A DNA stretch of 64,000 bases from CAISKJ01 sp046351555 (GTDB lineage: Bacteria; Myxococcota_A; Polyangia; Polyangiales; Ga0077539). Under the pieces are notes generated by a model, which was given only the letters and a program-made list of their open reading frames with translations, was not told where the DNA came from and searched no databases. Where the stretch lies: the NCBI GenBank assembly GCA_046351555.1, contig JAXLYI010000005.1, positions 62,001-126,000 of the forward strand. The letters are read 5' to 3'. Of this stretch, positions 1 to 9,901 are shown in pieces (position 1 is the first letter of the stretch; every line of letters begins with the position of its first letter). Made by a program: the position numbers and the translations under genes.

Positions 1-1
1 G

Positions 2-2653
2 CTCAAGCTGTTGCACCCGCACCTGCTGCTGCACCGGGAGATCATCGACCGCTTCCTGCTCGAGGCGCGGTCGATGTCCAACGTGCGGCACGACGGGATC
101 GTGCAGGTGCTCGACGCGGGCGTCGACGAGTCGTCGAGCGTGTACATCGCGCTCGAGCTGCTCGAGGGCGAGTCGATGGAGGCGCTGCTCCAGCGGCAGC
201 AGACGCTGGCTTGGCCCGCGGCGGCGCTCTACTGCGCGCACGTGCTCGACGCGTTGTCGGAGGCGCACCGGCACAACGTCATCCACCGCGACATCAAGCC
301 GGGCAACATCTTCCTCGCGCGCGCGCCCGACGGCGGGACGCACGCGCGGCTGCTCGACTTCGGCATCGCGCTCGTCGCCCACCAGAAGCGCATCACCGGC
401 GCGGGGATGCTCCTCGGCACGCCCGAGTACATGTCCCCCGAGCAGTGCCTCGCCGCGCCCGTCGGCCCCGAGACCGACCTCTGGGCCGTCGGGATCGTCC
501 TCTGGGAGTGCCTCACCGGCCACACGCCCTTCCTCGCCGAGTCGGCCACCGCCACGCTGCTCCGCATCACCACGGCGTCGGCCCCGTCCATCCGCGACGA
601 GCTCCCCGAGCTGCCCACGCCCCTCGCCTCGGTGATCGACCGCGCCCTCGAGCGCGACGTCGAGAAGCGCTGGCGGAGCGCCGACGACATGCGCGACGCG
701 CTGCTCCGCGTGCTGCGCCGCAACGGGGGCCCCGAGGGCGTGGCCGCGGCGCGGATGGCCTCGCGCAGCAGCTCGCGCCTCCAGGCGGTGCAGGCGCCGC
801 CGGGCCGGCGCATGACGCCCGAGCCCGAGGTGGTCGACCTGAGCGCGGTGCTCAACGGCCAGCGCGGCGGCGGCCCCGGGGTCCCGCTGACCGCGGTGGT
901 GTCCGGCGGCGCGGGCGCGCGGCTCTCGGCGCCGCCCCCCGAGGCCCCACCGCCGCCGCGCTCGGTGAGCCCGCCGGCGGTCGACCCCTCCCCCGCGGCG
1001 CTCGCCGCGCGGATGCTGGAGACGCCCGTGGCCGCGCTGCTCGCCGACGACGTCATCGAGCGCCCGCAGCAGCGCTCCTCGCCCCCGACGCGCCCGCCAG
1101 CGACGCGGAGCGCGCGCCCCGGCGACGCGTCGCGCAGCGCACGCCCCGGCGACGCCCCGCTGCGCAAGACCGCGCAGGAGTTCGAACTGCCGCCGGAGGC
1201 GCCGACGAGCGCCGCGCCCGCCACGCCGCCGCCCGCCGCACCGCCGCCGGAGCCGTTCGCGCTCCCCGAGCTCAGCCCCGAGGAGCGCGCCGCGCGCAGC
1301 TTCACGGGCGAGCGCGCGACCTTCCAGCCCCCGCCCCCGACGGCCGCCGCGCCCCGCAGCCGCGCCGCGCGCTACGTCGCTGTCGCCGCGGGCGCGCTCG
1401 CCGCCGTCGGGGGCGTCGTCGCCGTGCTCACCCGCGCGCCCGACGCGCCGCCGCAGCCGCCGCCCACCGAGGACGCCGCCCTGGCCCTCGCCGCGCCCGA
1501 CGTCGCGCAAGCGCCCGCGGAGTTCTCGCTCACGGAGGCCTTCGCGATGGCGCCGCCGTCGCCCACCGCGGACGACGCGGCGGAGTTCGCCCGGCACGCG
1601 TCGGCCGGGGCGTCGTCGTCGGGCGGGCAGCGCGTGCTCGCGAGCTGCGTGCCCGCCGCCGGCGGCGCGACCCTCGCGGTGCGCGCCACCACCGCGGGCG
1701 CGCAGCGGCGGCTCGCGGCCGGCGTGGTGGCCTGCGCGGGGCACGACCTCGGCGTCGTCTCCGACGTGACCGCCGACGGCGTGGAGGACGTCGTCGCGGT
1801 CGGCGCAGCGCCCGACACCCTGGTGCTGGTCGACTCGGCGACGCTGCGGGCCGAGCGCTCGACGACGGTGCCGGGTGTGCGCGGCGTCGCGGTGGGCGCG
1901 CAGGTGCGGGTGCGCGGCGCGTCGGCGGCGGTGGTGTTCGTCGAGCCCGCGGGGCCAGGGCAGCCGACGGAGGTGCGGGCGGTCGGCGCGCAGTCGCTCA
2001 CCGAGCTGTGGCGCCGCGCGGGCGACGGGCCCAACGCGCGCCTCGGGCACCCCGACGAGCTCGGGCTCGCGGTGGGCCCCGACGTCGACGGCGACGGCGT
2101 CGACGACGTCGCGGCGGGGATGGGCCCGGTGGTCGGCGCGCCGGGGGACTCGCGCTGCGTGCAGGTGCTCTCCGGGGCCGACGGGCACCCGCTGTGGGCG
2201 GCGCCCTTCTGCCGCGCGCTGCCCGGCGCGAGCCAGTCGGTGTCGCTCGGCGCGGACGTGAACGGTGACGGCCGCGCGGACGTCGCGGTGGGCACCGCGC
2301 ACGCGCCGGAGGGCGAGGCGGCGGTGGTGATCCTTTCCGGGGCTGACGGCGCGGTGCTCCGCCGCATCGCCGCGCCGCCGGGGGCGCAGGGCTTCGGCGC
2401 GTCGGTGTCGCTCGGCGGGGACGTCGACGGCGACCGGCGGCCCGACCTCGCGGTGTCGGCGATGGCGAGCGTCCACCTGTTCGACGCGACGACGGGCGAG
2501 CGCCGCGGGGGCCTCGCGCTGGCGGGCACGGCCGGGGCGCCGGTGCGCGTCCAGGTGGTGCCGCCGCTGCCCGGGGAGTCGAGCGCGGGCCTGGTGGTGG
2601 CCTCGGCGCCCGAGGGGGTCCGCGTGTTCGCGCACGCGGGCGCCGCGCCCTGA
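2..2653 (+). CDS. Membrane Ser/Thr protein kinase with FG-GAP ectodomain (5' partial)
   Basis: The gene runs off the left edge; the frame is open from base 2, so the start and the glycine-rich loop are missing. The visible kinase part (about bases 30-720) has the catalytic loop HRDIKPGN, the DFG motif in LLDFGIAL and the activation segment GTPEYMSPEQC, so it is a Hanks-type kinase with its catalytic residues. A long Pro/Ala/Arg linker follows (about 730-1360), including a duplicated SARPGDA unit, then one membrane span (about 1366-1428). The outer part has four Asp-rich calcium-loop-like motifs (DVTADGVEDV, DVDGDGVDDV, DVNGDGRADV, DVDGDRRPDL), typical of FG-GAP/VCBS beta-propeller blades. By family it is a transmembrane signalling kinase phosphorylating cytoplasmic Ser/Thr residues; its ligand and targets are unknown. 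Forty-six bases separate it from the fumarase gene. Confidence 0.93.
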   Translation, partial: LKLLHPHLLLHREIIDRFLLEARSMSNVRHDGIVQVLDAGVDESSSVYIALELLEGESMEALLQRQQTLAWPAAALYCAHVLDALSEAHRHNVIHRDIKPGNIFLARAPDGGTHARLLDFGIALVAHQKRITGAGMLLGTPEYMSPEQCLAAPVGPETDLWAVGIVLWECLTGHTPFLAESATATLLRITTASAPSIRDELPELPTPLASVIDRALERDVEKRWRSADDMRDALLRVLRRNGGPEGVAAARMASRSSSRLQAVQAPPGRRMTPEPEVVDLSAVLNGQRGGGPGVPLTAVVSGGAGARLSAPPPEAPPPPRSVSPPAVDPSPAALAARMLETPVAALLADDVIERPQQRSSPPTRPPATRSARPGDASRSARPGDAPLRKTAQEFELPPEAPTSAAPATPPPAAPPPEPFALPELSPEERAARSFTGERATFQPPPPTAAAPRSRAARYVAVAAGALAAVGGVVAVLTRAPDAPPQPPPTEDAALALAAPDVAQAPAEFSLTEAFAMAPPSPTADDAAEFARHASAGASSSGGQRVLASCVPAAGGATLAVRATTAGAQRRLAAGVVACAGHDLGVVSDVTADGVEDVVAVGAAPDTLVLVDSATLRAERSTTVPGVRGVAVGAQVRVRGASAAVVFVEPAGPGQPTEVRAVGAQSLTELWRRAGDGPNARLGHPDELGLAVGPDVDGDGVDDVAAGMGPVVGAPGDSRCVQVLSGADGHPLWAAPFCRALPGASQSVSLGADVNGDGRADVAVGTAHAPEGEAAVVILSGADGAVLRRIAAPPGAQGFGASVSLGGDVDGDRRPDLAVSAMASVHLFDATTGERRGGLALAGTAGAPVRVQVVPPLPGESSAGLVVASAPEGVRVFAHAGAAP

Positions 2654-2682
2654 GAGGCTTCCCGCGGGGCGCCGCCGCGGTT

Positions 2683-2688
2683 TATCGT
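2683..2688 (+). promoter_or_regulatory. Candidate -10 box (TATCGT) for fumarase
   Basis: TATCGT ends 11 bases before the fumarase ATG. No convincing -35 box or Shine-Dalgarno sequence is visible, so the transcript would have a very short leader. The same layout recurs before other genes in the window. Confidence 0.35.
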
Positions 2689-2699
2689 CGCGCCCCGCG

Positions 2700-4339
<1,640 letters not shown>

Positions 4340-4343
<4 letters not shown>

Positions 4344-4945
4344 ACGCCCCGCGCCGCACCCAGGACGAACGCCGCGAGGCCACCCGCGACGCGCTCCTCG
4401 GCGCGGCCGTCGCGCTCCTCGCCGAGCGCGGGATCGCCGCCACCACCCTCGCCGACGTCGCCGAGCGCGCGGGCGTCTCCAAGGGCGCGCTCACCCACCA
4501 CTTCGACGCCAAGGACGCCCTGCTCGACGCCGCCCTCGAGCGCGTCGGCGCGGCCCTCGCCGCCGCCCTCACCGCCGCCTGGGACCCGACCGTCGCCCCC
4601 TTCCCCCGCCTGCGCGCGGCCGTCGCGGGCGCCGTCGGCCTCCCCGCCGCGCACCCCGCCGAGCTCCGCGTGTTCGCCGCCCTCGCCGGGGAGGGCACGC
4701 GCGACCCGCGCCTCGGCGCCCTCGCGCGGCGCCACCTCGACGCGCTGGAGGCCACCTTCGCGCAGGGGCTCACCTTCACCCTCGACGAGCTCGGCGTGCG
4801 GCCGCGCTTCGCCCCCGAGGCCGCCGCCCGCGCGCTCGTCGCCGCCGCGCTCGGCGAGGCCCTGCGCCCCGGCGACGCCCCCGGCGAGCTCGCCGACGTG
4901 CGGAAGCTCTGGGAGGGCGCCGTGCTCGCGCAGGTGGAGCTGTGA
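4340..4945 (+). CDS. TetR/AcrR family transcriptional regulator
   Basis: A 201-residue TetR-type regulator. Residues about 8-55 form the helix-turn-helix domain, with the signature ITTLADVAERAGVSKGALTHHF-like run (here AATTLADVAERAGVSKGALT) followed by FDAKDALLDAAL. The C-terminal ligand domain is Ala-rich and not assignable to a ligand. The GTG start at 4340 overlaps the fumarase stop, and the gene's own stop overlaps the start of a second TetR gene at 4942. That arrangement makes the three genes one likely transcript. No operator could be identified because there is no intergenic space. Whether it controls its own operon is unknown. Confidence 0.9.
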
Positions 4946-5559
4946 GCGGGAGCCGTGACCGGGCCGCGGCGATGGACCGCGAGCAGCGACGCGCGCAGAT
5001 CCTCGGCGTGGCCAAGGAGGTGTTCGCGCAGAAGGGCTACCACGACGCGCGCATCGACGACATCGTGGCGCGGGCGGGCGTGGCGCGCGGCACCTTCTAC
5101 CTGTACTTCGCGGACAAGCGGGCGATCTTCGCGCACCTCGTCGAGGCCTTCCTCCAGCGCCTCGTCGGCGCGATCCGCACGATCGAGCTCGAGGACCCGG
5201 CGGTGCGGCCGATGGAGGAGTTCCGCGCGAACCTCATGCGGGTGGTGGAGGTGTTCGCGGACGACCCGGCGATGGCGCAGGTGACGCTGTCGGCGGCGGT
5301 GGGCCTCGACGCGGATTTCGACCGCAAGCTGGCGGACTTCTACGAGCCCGTCCGCGCCCTGCTGGAGAGCGCGCTCGAGCAGGGCGAGGCCGCGGGCATC
5401 GTGCGCGCGGGCAACCACCGCCTGCGCTCCTACGCGCTCCTCGGCGCTTTCAAGGAGCTCATCTACCAGGTGGTGGTGCGCAAGGTGGAGAGCGACACCG
5501 AGGCCCTCGTCACCTCGACGCTCGACCTCGTCACCCGCGGCGCCCTCACCGACCGGTAG
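4942..5559 (+). CDS. TetR/AcrR family transcriptional regulator (second copy)
   Basis: A 205-residue TetR regulator starting with GTG at 4942, overlapping the previous stop by four bases; an ATG at 4972 (MDREQRRAQIL) is an alternative start. The DNA-binding helix-turn-helix is clear (DDIVARAGVARGTFYLYFADKRAIF). The ligand domain resembles that of fatty-acid-type TetR proteins only loosely and should be treated as unknown. It is not a recent duplicate of its neighbour, since the two share only the family motif. The 3' end overlaps the convergent cupredoxin-like gene by 14 bases. Confidence 0.9.
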   Translation: MSGSRDRAAAMDREQRRAQILGVAKEVFAQKGYHDARIDDIVARAGVARGTFYLYFADKRAIFAHLVEAFLQRLVGAIRTIELEDPAVRPMEEFRANLMRVVEVFADDPAMAQVTLSAAVGLDADFDRKLADFYEPVRALLESALEQGEAAGIVRAGNHRLRSYALLGAFKELIYQVVVRKVESDTEALVTSTLDLVTRGALTDR

Positions 5560-6439
5560 CGTCGACGCGCCCGAGCGGCACCTGCTCGAGGGCCGGGCGG
5601 GCGCCGTCGGCGAGTTCGAAGTCCGCCGTCGCCTCCGGCGCGTGCACGTCGACCGACCGCAGCAACGTGACGTGGTCGACGAACGCCGGCCGCGGGTCGC
5701 CCGCGCGGTCGCGGCGCGCCCAGCCCTCGTGCCACATCGCCACCTCGTACGCGCCCGGCGGCACGTCGGGGATCGCGTAGGCCCCCGTCGCGTCGGTGAC
5801 CGTGTGGTACGGGTGGTTGAAGGCGTGGACGTACGCGACCATCCAGGTGTGGCCCGAGTCGCACACGAGCCGCACCACGCCCGCCCGCTCCACGCGCCGC
5901 TCGATCGCGACGCCCGCCGGCGACGCCTCGTTGAACCACGCGTCCTCCCCGGCCTCGCCGTAGTACGCGTGGACGTTGTGGAAGACGTCGGGGTCGCTGT
6001 TGGTGAAGCGGAGCGCCGCCCCCACCGTGATCGACGACACCCGCGGCTCGTACCGGCAGCGCCTCTGGTCGACGGTCACCGCGCCGAACCGCGGCGCCTT
6101 CCCGCGCCGGATGCGCAGCGACACCACCGCGCCGAGCACGCCGCCGTCGGGGCCCACCGTGAGCGGCTCGAGCGCCTGGCTCGCCCCGCAGTGCCCCGGG
6201 TCGCCGTGCGGCGGAACCGCCATCGCCTCGGGCCGCGGCAGCGCCCCCCGCCACCGCACATGCCCGCGCAGCGTCACGCCGCCGCGCACTTCCATGATGC
6301 GGTACGAAGCGGTCGGGTCGTCGGGCCCGAGCGACGCGGGCGGCGCGACCGGACGTGGAGCGTCGGGGGGAGGGGCCGCGGTCGTCGGCGCGCGCCGGCA
6401 CGCGACCGCCGCGACGAGCGCGAGCGCCGCGCGACGCAC
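5546..6439 (-). CDS. Cupredoxin-like lipoprotein with carboxypeptidase-regulatory-like domain
   Basis: A predicted 297-residue exported protein. I chose the GTG at 6439, two bases after the stop of the upstream aminotransferase gene, because it gives a short signal peptide ending in a lipobox-like AVAC. The middle region (about residues 50-200) looks like a cupredoxin fold: one His in FHNVHAYYG and then CDSGHTWM, giving the Cys-x3-His-x2-Met spacing of type 1 copper ligands. The C-terminal part (DATGAYAIPDVPPGAYEVAMWHEGW) resembles a carboxypeptidase regulatory-like domain. By family it would be a periplasmic or surface copper/electron-transfer protein. It is probably co-transcribed with the aminotransferase. 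Copper binding is inferred only from ligand spacing. Confidence 0.72.
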   Translation of the reverse strand: MRRAALALVAAVACRRAPTTAAPPPDAPRPVAPPASLGPDDPTASYRIMEVRGGVTLRGHVRWRGALPRPEAMAVPPHGDPGHCGASQALEPLTVGPDGGVLGAVVSLRIRRGKAPRFGAVTVDQRRCRYEPRVSSITVGAALRFTNSDPDVFHNVHAYYGEAGEDAWFNEASPAGVAIERRVERAGVVRLVCDSGHTWMVAYVHAFNHPYHTVTDATGAYAIPDVPPGAYEVAMWHEGWARRDRAGDPRPAFVDHVTLLRSVDVHAPEATADFELADGARPALEQVPLGRVDATGR

Positions 6440-6441
6440 GG

Positions 6442-7644
6442 CTACACCAGCGTCTCGACGGCGCCCGCGATGCGCCGGAGGGCCTCGTCGATGGCCGGGA
6501 GGCCCACCGCGTACGAGAGCCGCAGGTGGCCGGGCGCGTAGAAGGCCGAGCCGGGCACCACCGCGACGTGGGTCGCGTCGAGCAGCCACGCGGCGACGTC
6601 GGCGTCGTCGCGGAGCTCCTGGTCCATCGGGGTCCGCTTGCCGAGCCACGCGCTCACATCAGGGAACGCATAGAAGGCCCCCTCGGGCAGCCCGCAGCGC
6701 ACGCCCGGCAGCGCGCGGAGCCCCGCCACGAGCCGGTCGCGCCGCTCTTCGAAGAGCGCGCGCATCTTCGCGAGCTCGGTGGCCGGCGAGCGCAGCGCCT
6801 CGAGCGCGGCCCACTGGCAGAAGGTCGCCGTGCTGGTCGCGCCCTGCCCCTGGATCGTGTCCATCGCCTTCGCCAGCGCGGCCGGCGCGATCGACCAGCC
6901 CACGCGCCAGCCGGTCATCGCGAAGGTCTTGCTCGCGCCGTCGACGATCACGGTGCGGTCGGCGAGGTCGGGCGCGACCGCGAGGATCGAGCGCTGCGCG
7001 AACCCGCCGTACACGAGGGCGCCGTAGATCTCGTCGGCCACGACCCAGCAGTCGTGCGGGCGGAGCACGTCGGCGAGCGCGCGGAGCTCGTCCTCGGTGT
7101 AGGCCGCGCCGGTGGGGTTGGACGGCGAGCAGAGCACCACCGCCTTGGTGCGCGGCGTGAGCGCGGCGGCGAGGGCCTCGGGCGCCACCTTCCAGCCCGC
7201 CTCGAGCGTCGACGGGACGAACACCGGCGTCGCGCCCGCGAGGCGAACCTGCTCGGGGTAGCTCACCCAGCACGGCGTCGGGATCACCACCTCGTCGCCC
7301 TCTTCAAAGAGCGCGAGGGCGAGGTTGAAGAGGGCCCCCTTGGCGCCGACGGTGACGGTGACGTTCTCGGGCTTCGCCGCGACGCCTCGCTGCGCGGTCG
7401 ACGTCTCCGCGATGAGCCGGCGCAGCTCGGGGATGCCGCTGACGGGCGTGTAGCGTGTCTTGCCCTCGGCGATGGCGCGTCGGCCGGCCTCGCGGACGTT
7501 CTCCGGCGTGTCGAAGTCGGGCTCGCCGGCGCCGAAGGAGATCACGTCGACCCCCTTGGCGCGCAGCTCCTGGGCGCGGGCGTTGATGGCGAGCGTGGCC
7601 GAGGGGACGACCGCGGAGAGGCGAGCGGCGAGCTTCTTCGTCAT
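6442..7644 (-). CDS. aspC: Pyridoxal-phosphate aminotransferase, aspartate aminotransferase family
   Basis: A 400-residue class I aminotransferase of the thermophile-type (I-gamma) aspartate aminotransferase family. The N-terminus has the typical SFGAGEPDFDTP motif and the substrate-loop sequence ALTRYTPVSGIPELR-like (here KTRYTPVSGIPELR). The PLP lysine lies in DGASKTFAMTGWRVGW, and the phosphate-binding arginine is also in that run. The reaction is transfer of the amino group between aspartate and 2-oxoglutarate; related enzymes also accept prephenate or other amino acids, so the exact substrate is open. The ATG at 7644 follows a TATCAT box by 11 bases. A cupredoxin-like gene starts two bases after its stop. 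Confidence 0.92.
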   Translation of the reverse strand: MTKKLAARLSAVVPSATLAINARAQELRAKGVDVISFGAGEPDFDTPENVREAGRRAIAEGKTRYTPVSGIPELRRLIAETSTAQRGVAAKPENVTVTVGAKGALFNLALALFEEGDEVVIPTPCWVSYPEQVRLAGATPVFVPSTLEAGWKVAPEALAAALTPRTKAVVLCSPSNPTGAAYTEDELRALADVLRPHDCWVVADEIYGALVYGGFAQRSILAVAPDLADRTVIVDGASKTFAMTGWRVGWSIAPAALAKAMDTIQGQGATSTATFCQWAALEALRSPATELAKMRALFEERRDRLVAGLRALPGVRCGLPEGAFYAFPDVSAWLGKRTPMDQELRDDADVAAWLLDATHVAVVPGSAFYAPGHLRLSYAVGLPAIDEALRRIAGAVETLV

Positions 7645-7655
7645 CGGGGGAGCGG

Positions 7656-7661
7656 ATGATA
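7656..7661 (-). promoter_or_regulatory. Candidate -10 box (TATCAT) for the aminotransferase
   Basis: On the minus strand TATCAT ends 11 bases before the ATG at 7644. The spacing is the same as before the fumarase gene. No -35 or Shine-Dalgarno is obvious. Confidence 0.35.
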
Positions 7662-7705
7662 GAGGCCCCGGCGCCCGCGCAACAACACCCGTCTCCGCGG
7701 CGCCG

Positions 7706-9901
7706 CTACTCCGCGGGCGACGGCGGGCGCACGGTCACCGCGAGGCCGCCGGCGATCACCCGCGCGTCCTCGTTGACGGCCGAGGGCCCGTCGTCGACCA
7801 CCTGGAGGTAGCGCGCGAAGGCCCCAAGAAGCACCGCGCGCCCGAGCGGGACGTCGACCCCGACGCCCACGTCGAAGCCCGGCAGCACGAAGGGCCCCGT
7901 GAACACCGCCGCCCCGTGGGCGTCGACGAAGGGCCGCACGCGCCAGGGGAAGGGTTCGAAGCGCAGCCCGCCGCCGGCCGTGGTGTACCCCGCGAAATCC
8001 GACGTGAGCGTCGAGCCCGCGGGCACCGGGAAGCGCCAGAGCCCCCCCCCCACCTGGAGCGTGAGCGCCGGGCCCCCGTGCCCCCCGCGCGGCCGCAGCA
8101 GCGCGACGCCGACGGAGGCCGTCCCCCCGAAGCCGACGCCGAGCCCGAGCGCGGTCCCGCCATAGCGGGGGTCGGCCCGGTCGGTGTTGCGCTGGTAGCC
8201 CGAGAGCATCGCGCCCGCGCCGCCTTCGAGCCGCAGCGAGACGCGGTGGTACCAGCGCTCGGGCGCGGGCGGCGGCGGCACATCGACCACCGCCGCGGGG
8301 AGCGCGACGGCCTCGGTCTCGGCCCGCTCCTCGTCGACGCGGACGCGCAGCGCCGCCGTGCGCGCGCCGGCGGCCCACGACACCGGGACGGTGTACACGC
8401 CGGGGTCGGCGGCGCCCACGGGGGACGCGGCGCCCGCGGTGAGCCCCTCGCCCGCGGCCTCGACGTCGAGCGAGTCGCGCACGAGCGGGGCGCCGGTGCC
8501 GTCGAGCACGCGGACCCGCGCGGTGGCGGTTCCCGCCCGCGCGTCGACGCCGTCGAGCCGGAGCTCCGCGCGCAGCGGCCCGAGGCGCTCGGCGGCGATC
8601 GCGAACTCCGCCGTCCCCGCGCCCGCGGCGTCGGCCGCGCAGCGGAGCGTGTGGGCGCGGAGCCGATCGATTTCGAAGGGCCCCGCGACGGGCGCGAGCG
8701 ACGCACCATCGAGCCCGCAGAAGAGCCCGTCGGCGACGGTGACGGTCGCGCGTCGCCCCGGCCCCGCAGCGGCCGCCGGCGCCAGCGCCACGCGCGACAC
8801 CACCACGCGGACGGCCTCGCCCGGCGGCCCCTGGAAGCGCTCGGCGTCGATGGCCGAGACGCGCACGTGGTAGACGCCCGGCGCGACGTCGGGGACCTCC
8901 AGCCGGGTGCGCGCGGCGTCGCCCACCCGGTCGGCGACGAGTTCGTTGAAGCGCGGGTCGCTCGCCACCTCGACGCGCCACGACGCGGGCGCCGGCGGCG
9001 CGGCCGCGCCCGGGAGCCCCGTCGGCGAGCCCGCGCGGTACTCGCCCGTGAGCACCGCGGCGGCGCCGTCGACGAGCACCACGGCCGCGGGCGCGCGCTC
9101 CCATGCGGGCGCGAGCGGCAGGAGCTGCGGCGGCGGGATGCGGCGGCCCCGCTCGGCGCGGACGCCGTAGCCCTGCGCGACGCGGACGCGCTGACGGCGG
9201 TGCCCCTCGACGCGCGAGGCGCCGCGGTAGACGGACACGGTGGTGCGCGCGCGCTCGTCGACCTCGAGTCGCGCCTGGAGCCCGTCGGGCGAGCGCTCGA
9301 GGGTGACGCGTCCCGCGGCGGTGCTCACCGCGGGGGCGGGCGGCGCCGGGCCGCCGCGCTGGCGATCGATGCCGGCGAGGAAGGCCGTGAGGGCGCCGCG
9401 CTCGAGCACGGTGTCGCGCGCCGAGGCCGAGCGCAGCACCCGCGAGCCCGACTCGCCGAGGATGACCACCAGCGTGCGCTCGGCGAGCTGGAGCTGGGTC
9501 TCGTCGGCGAAGGTGACCTCGGCGGTGGAGCGCTCCTCGGTGTTGACGCGCATGCCGCGGTAGAGCGGGTCGTTGGGGCGGCCGGGGCGCGGCGCGGGGG
9601 CCTGCACCTCGACGCTGTTGTGAACGGCCGTGAGGAGCGCGTCGGGCGAGCTGGACCCCGCCGCGCGCGGCGGCAGGACGAGCGTGGTGCCCGGGCGCAG
9701 GCGGTGGGGCGGCGGCCCGAGGCCCGGGTTGGCGGCGTGGATGGTGGCCGTCGCGCGGCTGTCGCCGTAGCGCTGGCGCGCGATGCGGACGCAGGTGTCG
9801 CCGGGACGCACGACGTAGCGCTCCGGGGTCGCGGGCGCGGGCTGCGCGAGGGCCGCGGCGGGCGCGAGCGCGAGCGCGAGCGAGAACGCGAGGCGGCTCA
9901 C
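7706..9901 (-). CDS. LysM and FecR domain protein with C-terminal outer-membrane-like region
   Basis: A 731-residue exported protein. Residues 1-19 form a signal peptide ending ALAQP. A LysM peptidoglycan-binding motif follows (about 28-75: YVVRPGDTCVRIARQRYGD). Next is a FecR-type region (about 95-230; VNTEERSTAEVTFADETQL). The middle holds Ig/fibronectin-like segments (VAPGVYHVRVSAID), and the last 170 residues are glycine-rich with alternating hydrophobics, like an outer-membrane barrel. It would bridge cell wall and outer membrane. The GTG start at 9901 overlaps the stop of the upstream kinase by four bases (GTGA), so it belongs to the cyclase-kinase operon and may be its surface effector or sensor. 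This role is inference. Confidence 0.8.
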   Translation of the reverse strand: MSRLAFSLALALAPAAALAQPAPATPERYVVRPGDTCVRIARQRYGDSRATATIHAANPGLGPPPHRLRPGTTLVLPPRAAGSSSPDALLTAVHNSVEVQAPAPRPGRPNDPLYRGMRVNTEERSTAEVTFADETQLQLAERTLVVILGESGSRVLRSASARDTVLERGALTAFLAGIDRQRGGPAPPAPAVSTAAGRVTLERSPDGLQARLEVDERARTTVSVYRGASRVEGHRRQRVRVAQGYGVRAERGRRIPPPQLLPLAPAWERAPAAVVLVDGAAAVLTGEYRAGSPTGLPGAAAPPAPASWRVEVASDPRFNELVADRVGDAARTRLEVPDVAPGVYHVRVSAIDAERFQGPPGEAVRVVVSRVALAPAAAAGPGRRATVTVADGLFCGLDGASLAPVAGPFEIDRLRAHTLRCAADAAGAGTAEFAIAAERLGPLRAELRLDGVDARAGTATARVRVLDGTGAPLVRDSLDVEAAGEGLTAGAASPVGAADPGVYTVPVSWAAGARTAALRVRVDEERAETEAVALPAAVVDVPPPPAPERWYHRVSLRLEGGAGAMLSGYQRNTDRADPRYGGTALGLGVGFGGTASVGVALLRPRGGHGGPALTLQVGGGLWRFPVPAGSTLTSDFAGYTTAGGGLRFEPFPWRVRPFVDAHGAAVFTGPFVLPGFDVGVGVDVPLGRAVLLGAFARYLQVVDDGPSAVNEDARVIAGGLAVTVRPPSPAE

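Noticed and set aside
5097..5418. Minus-strand open frames opposite the TetR genes
   Set aside because: They lie fully within a confident coding sequence and have no start signal or domain.
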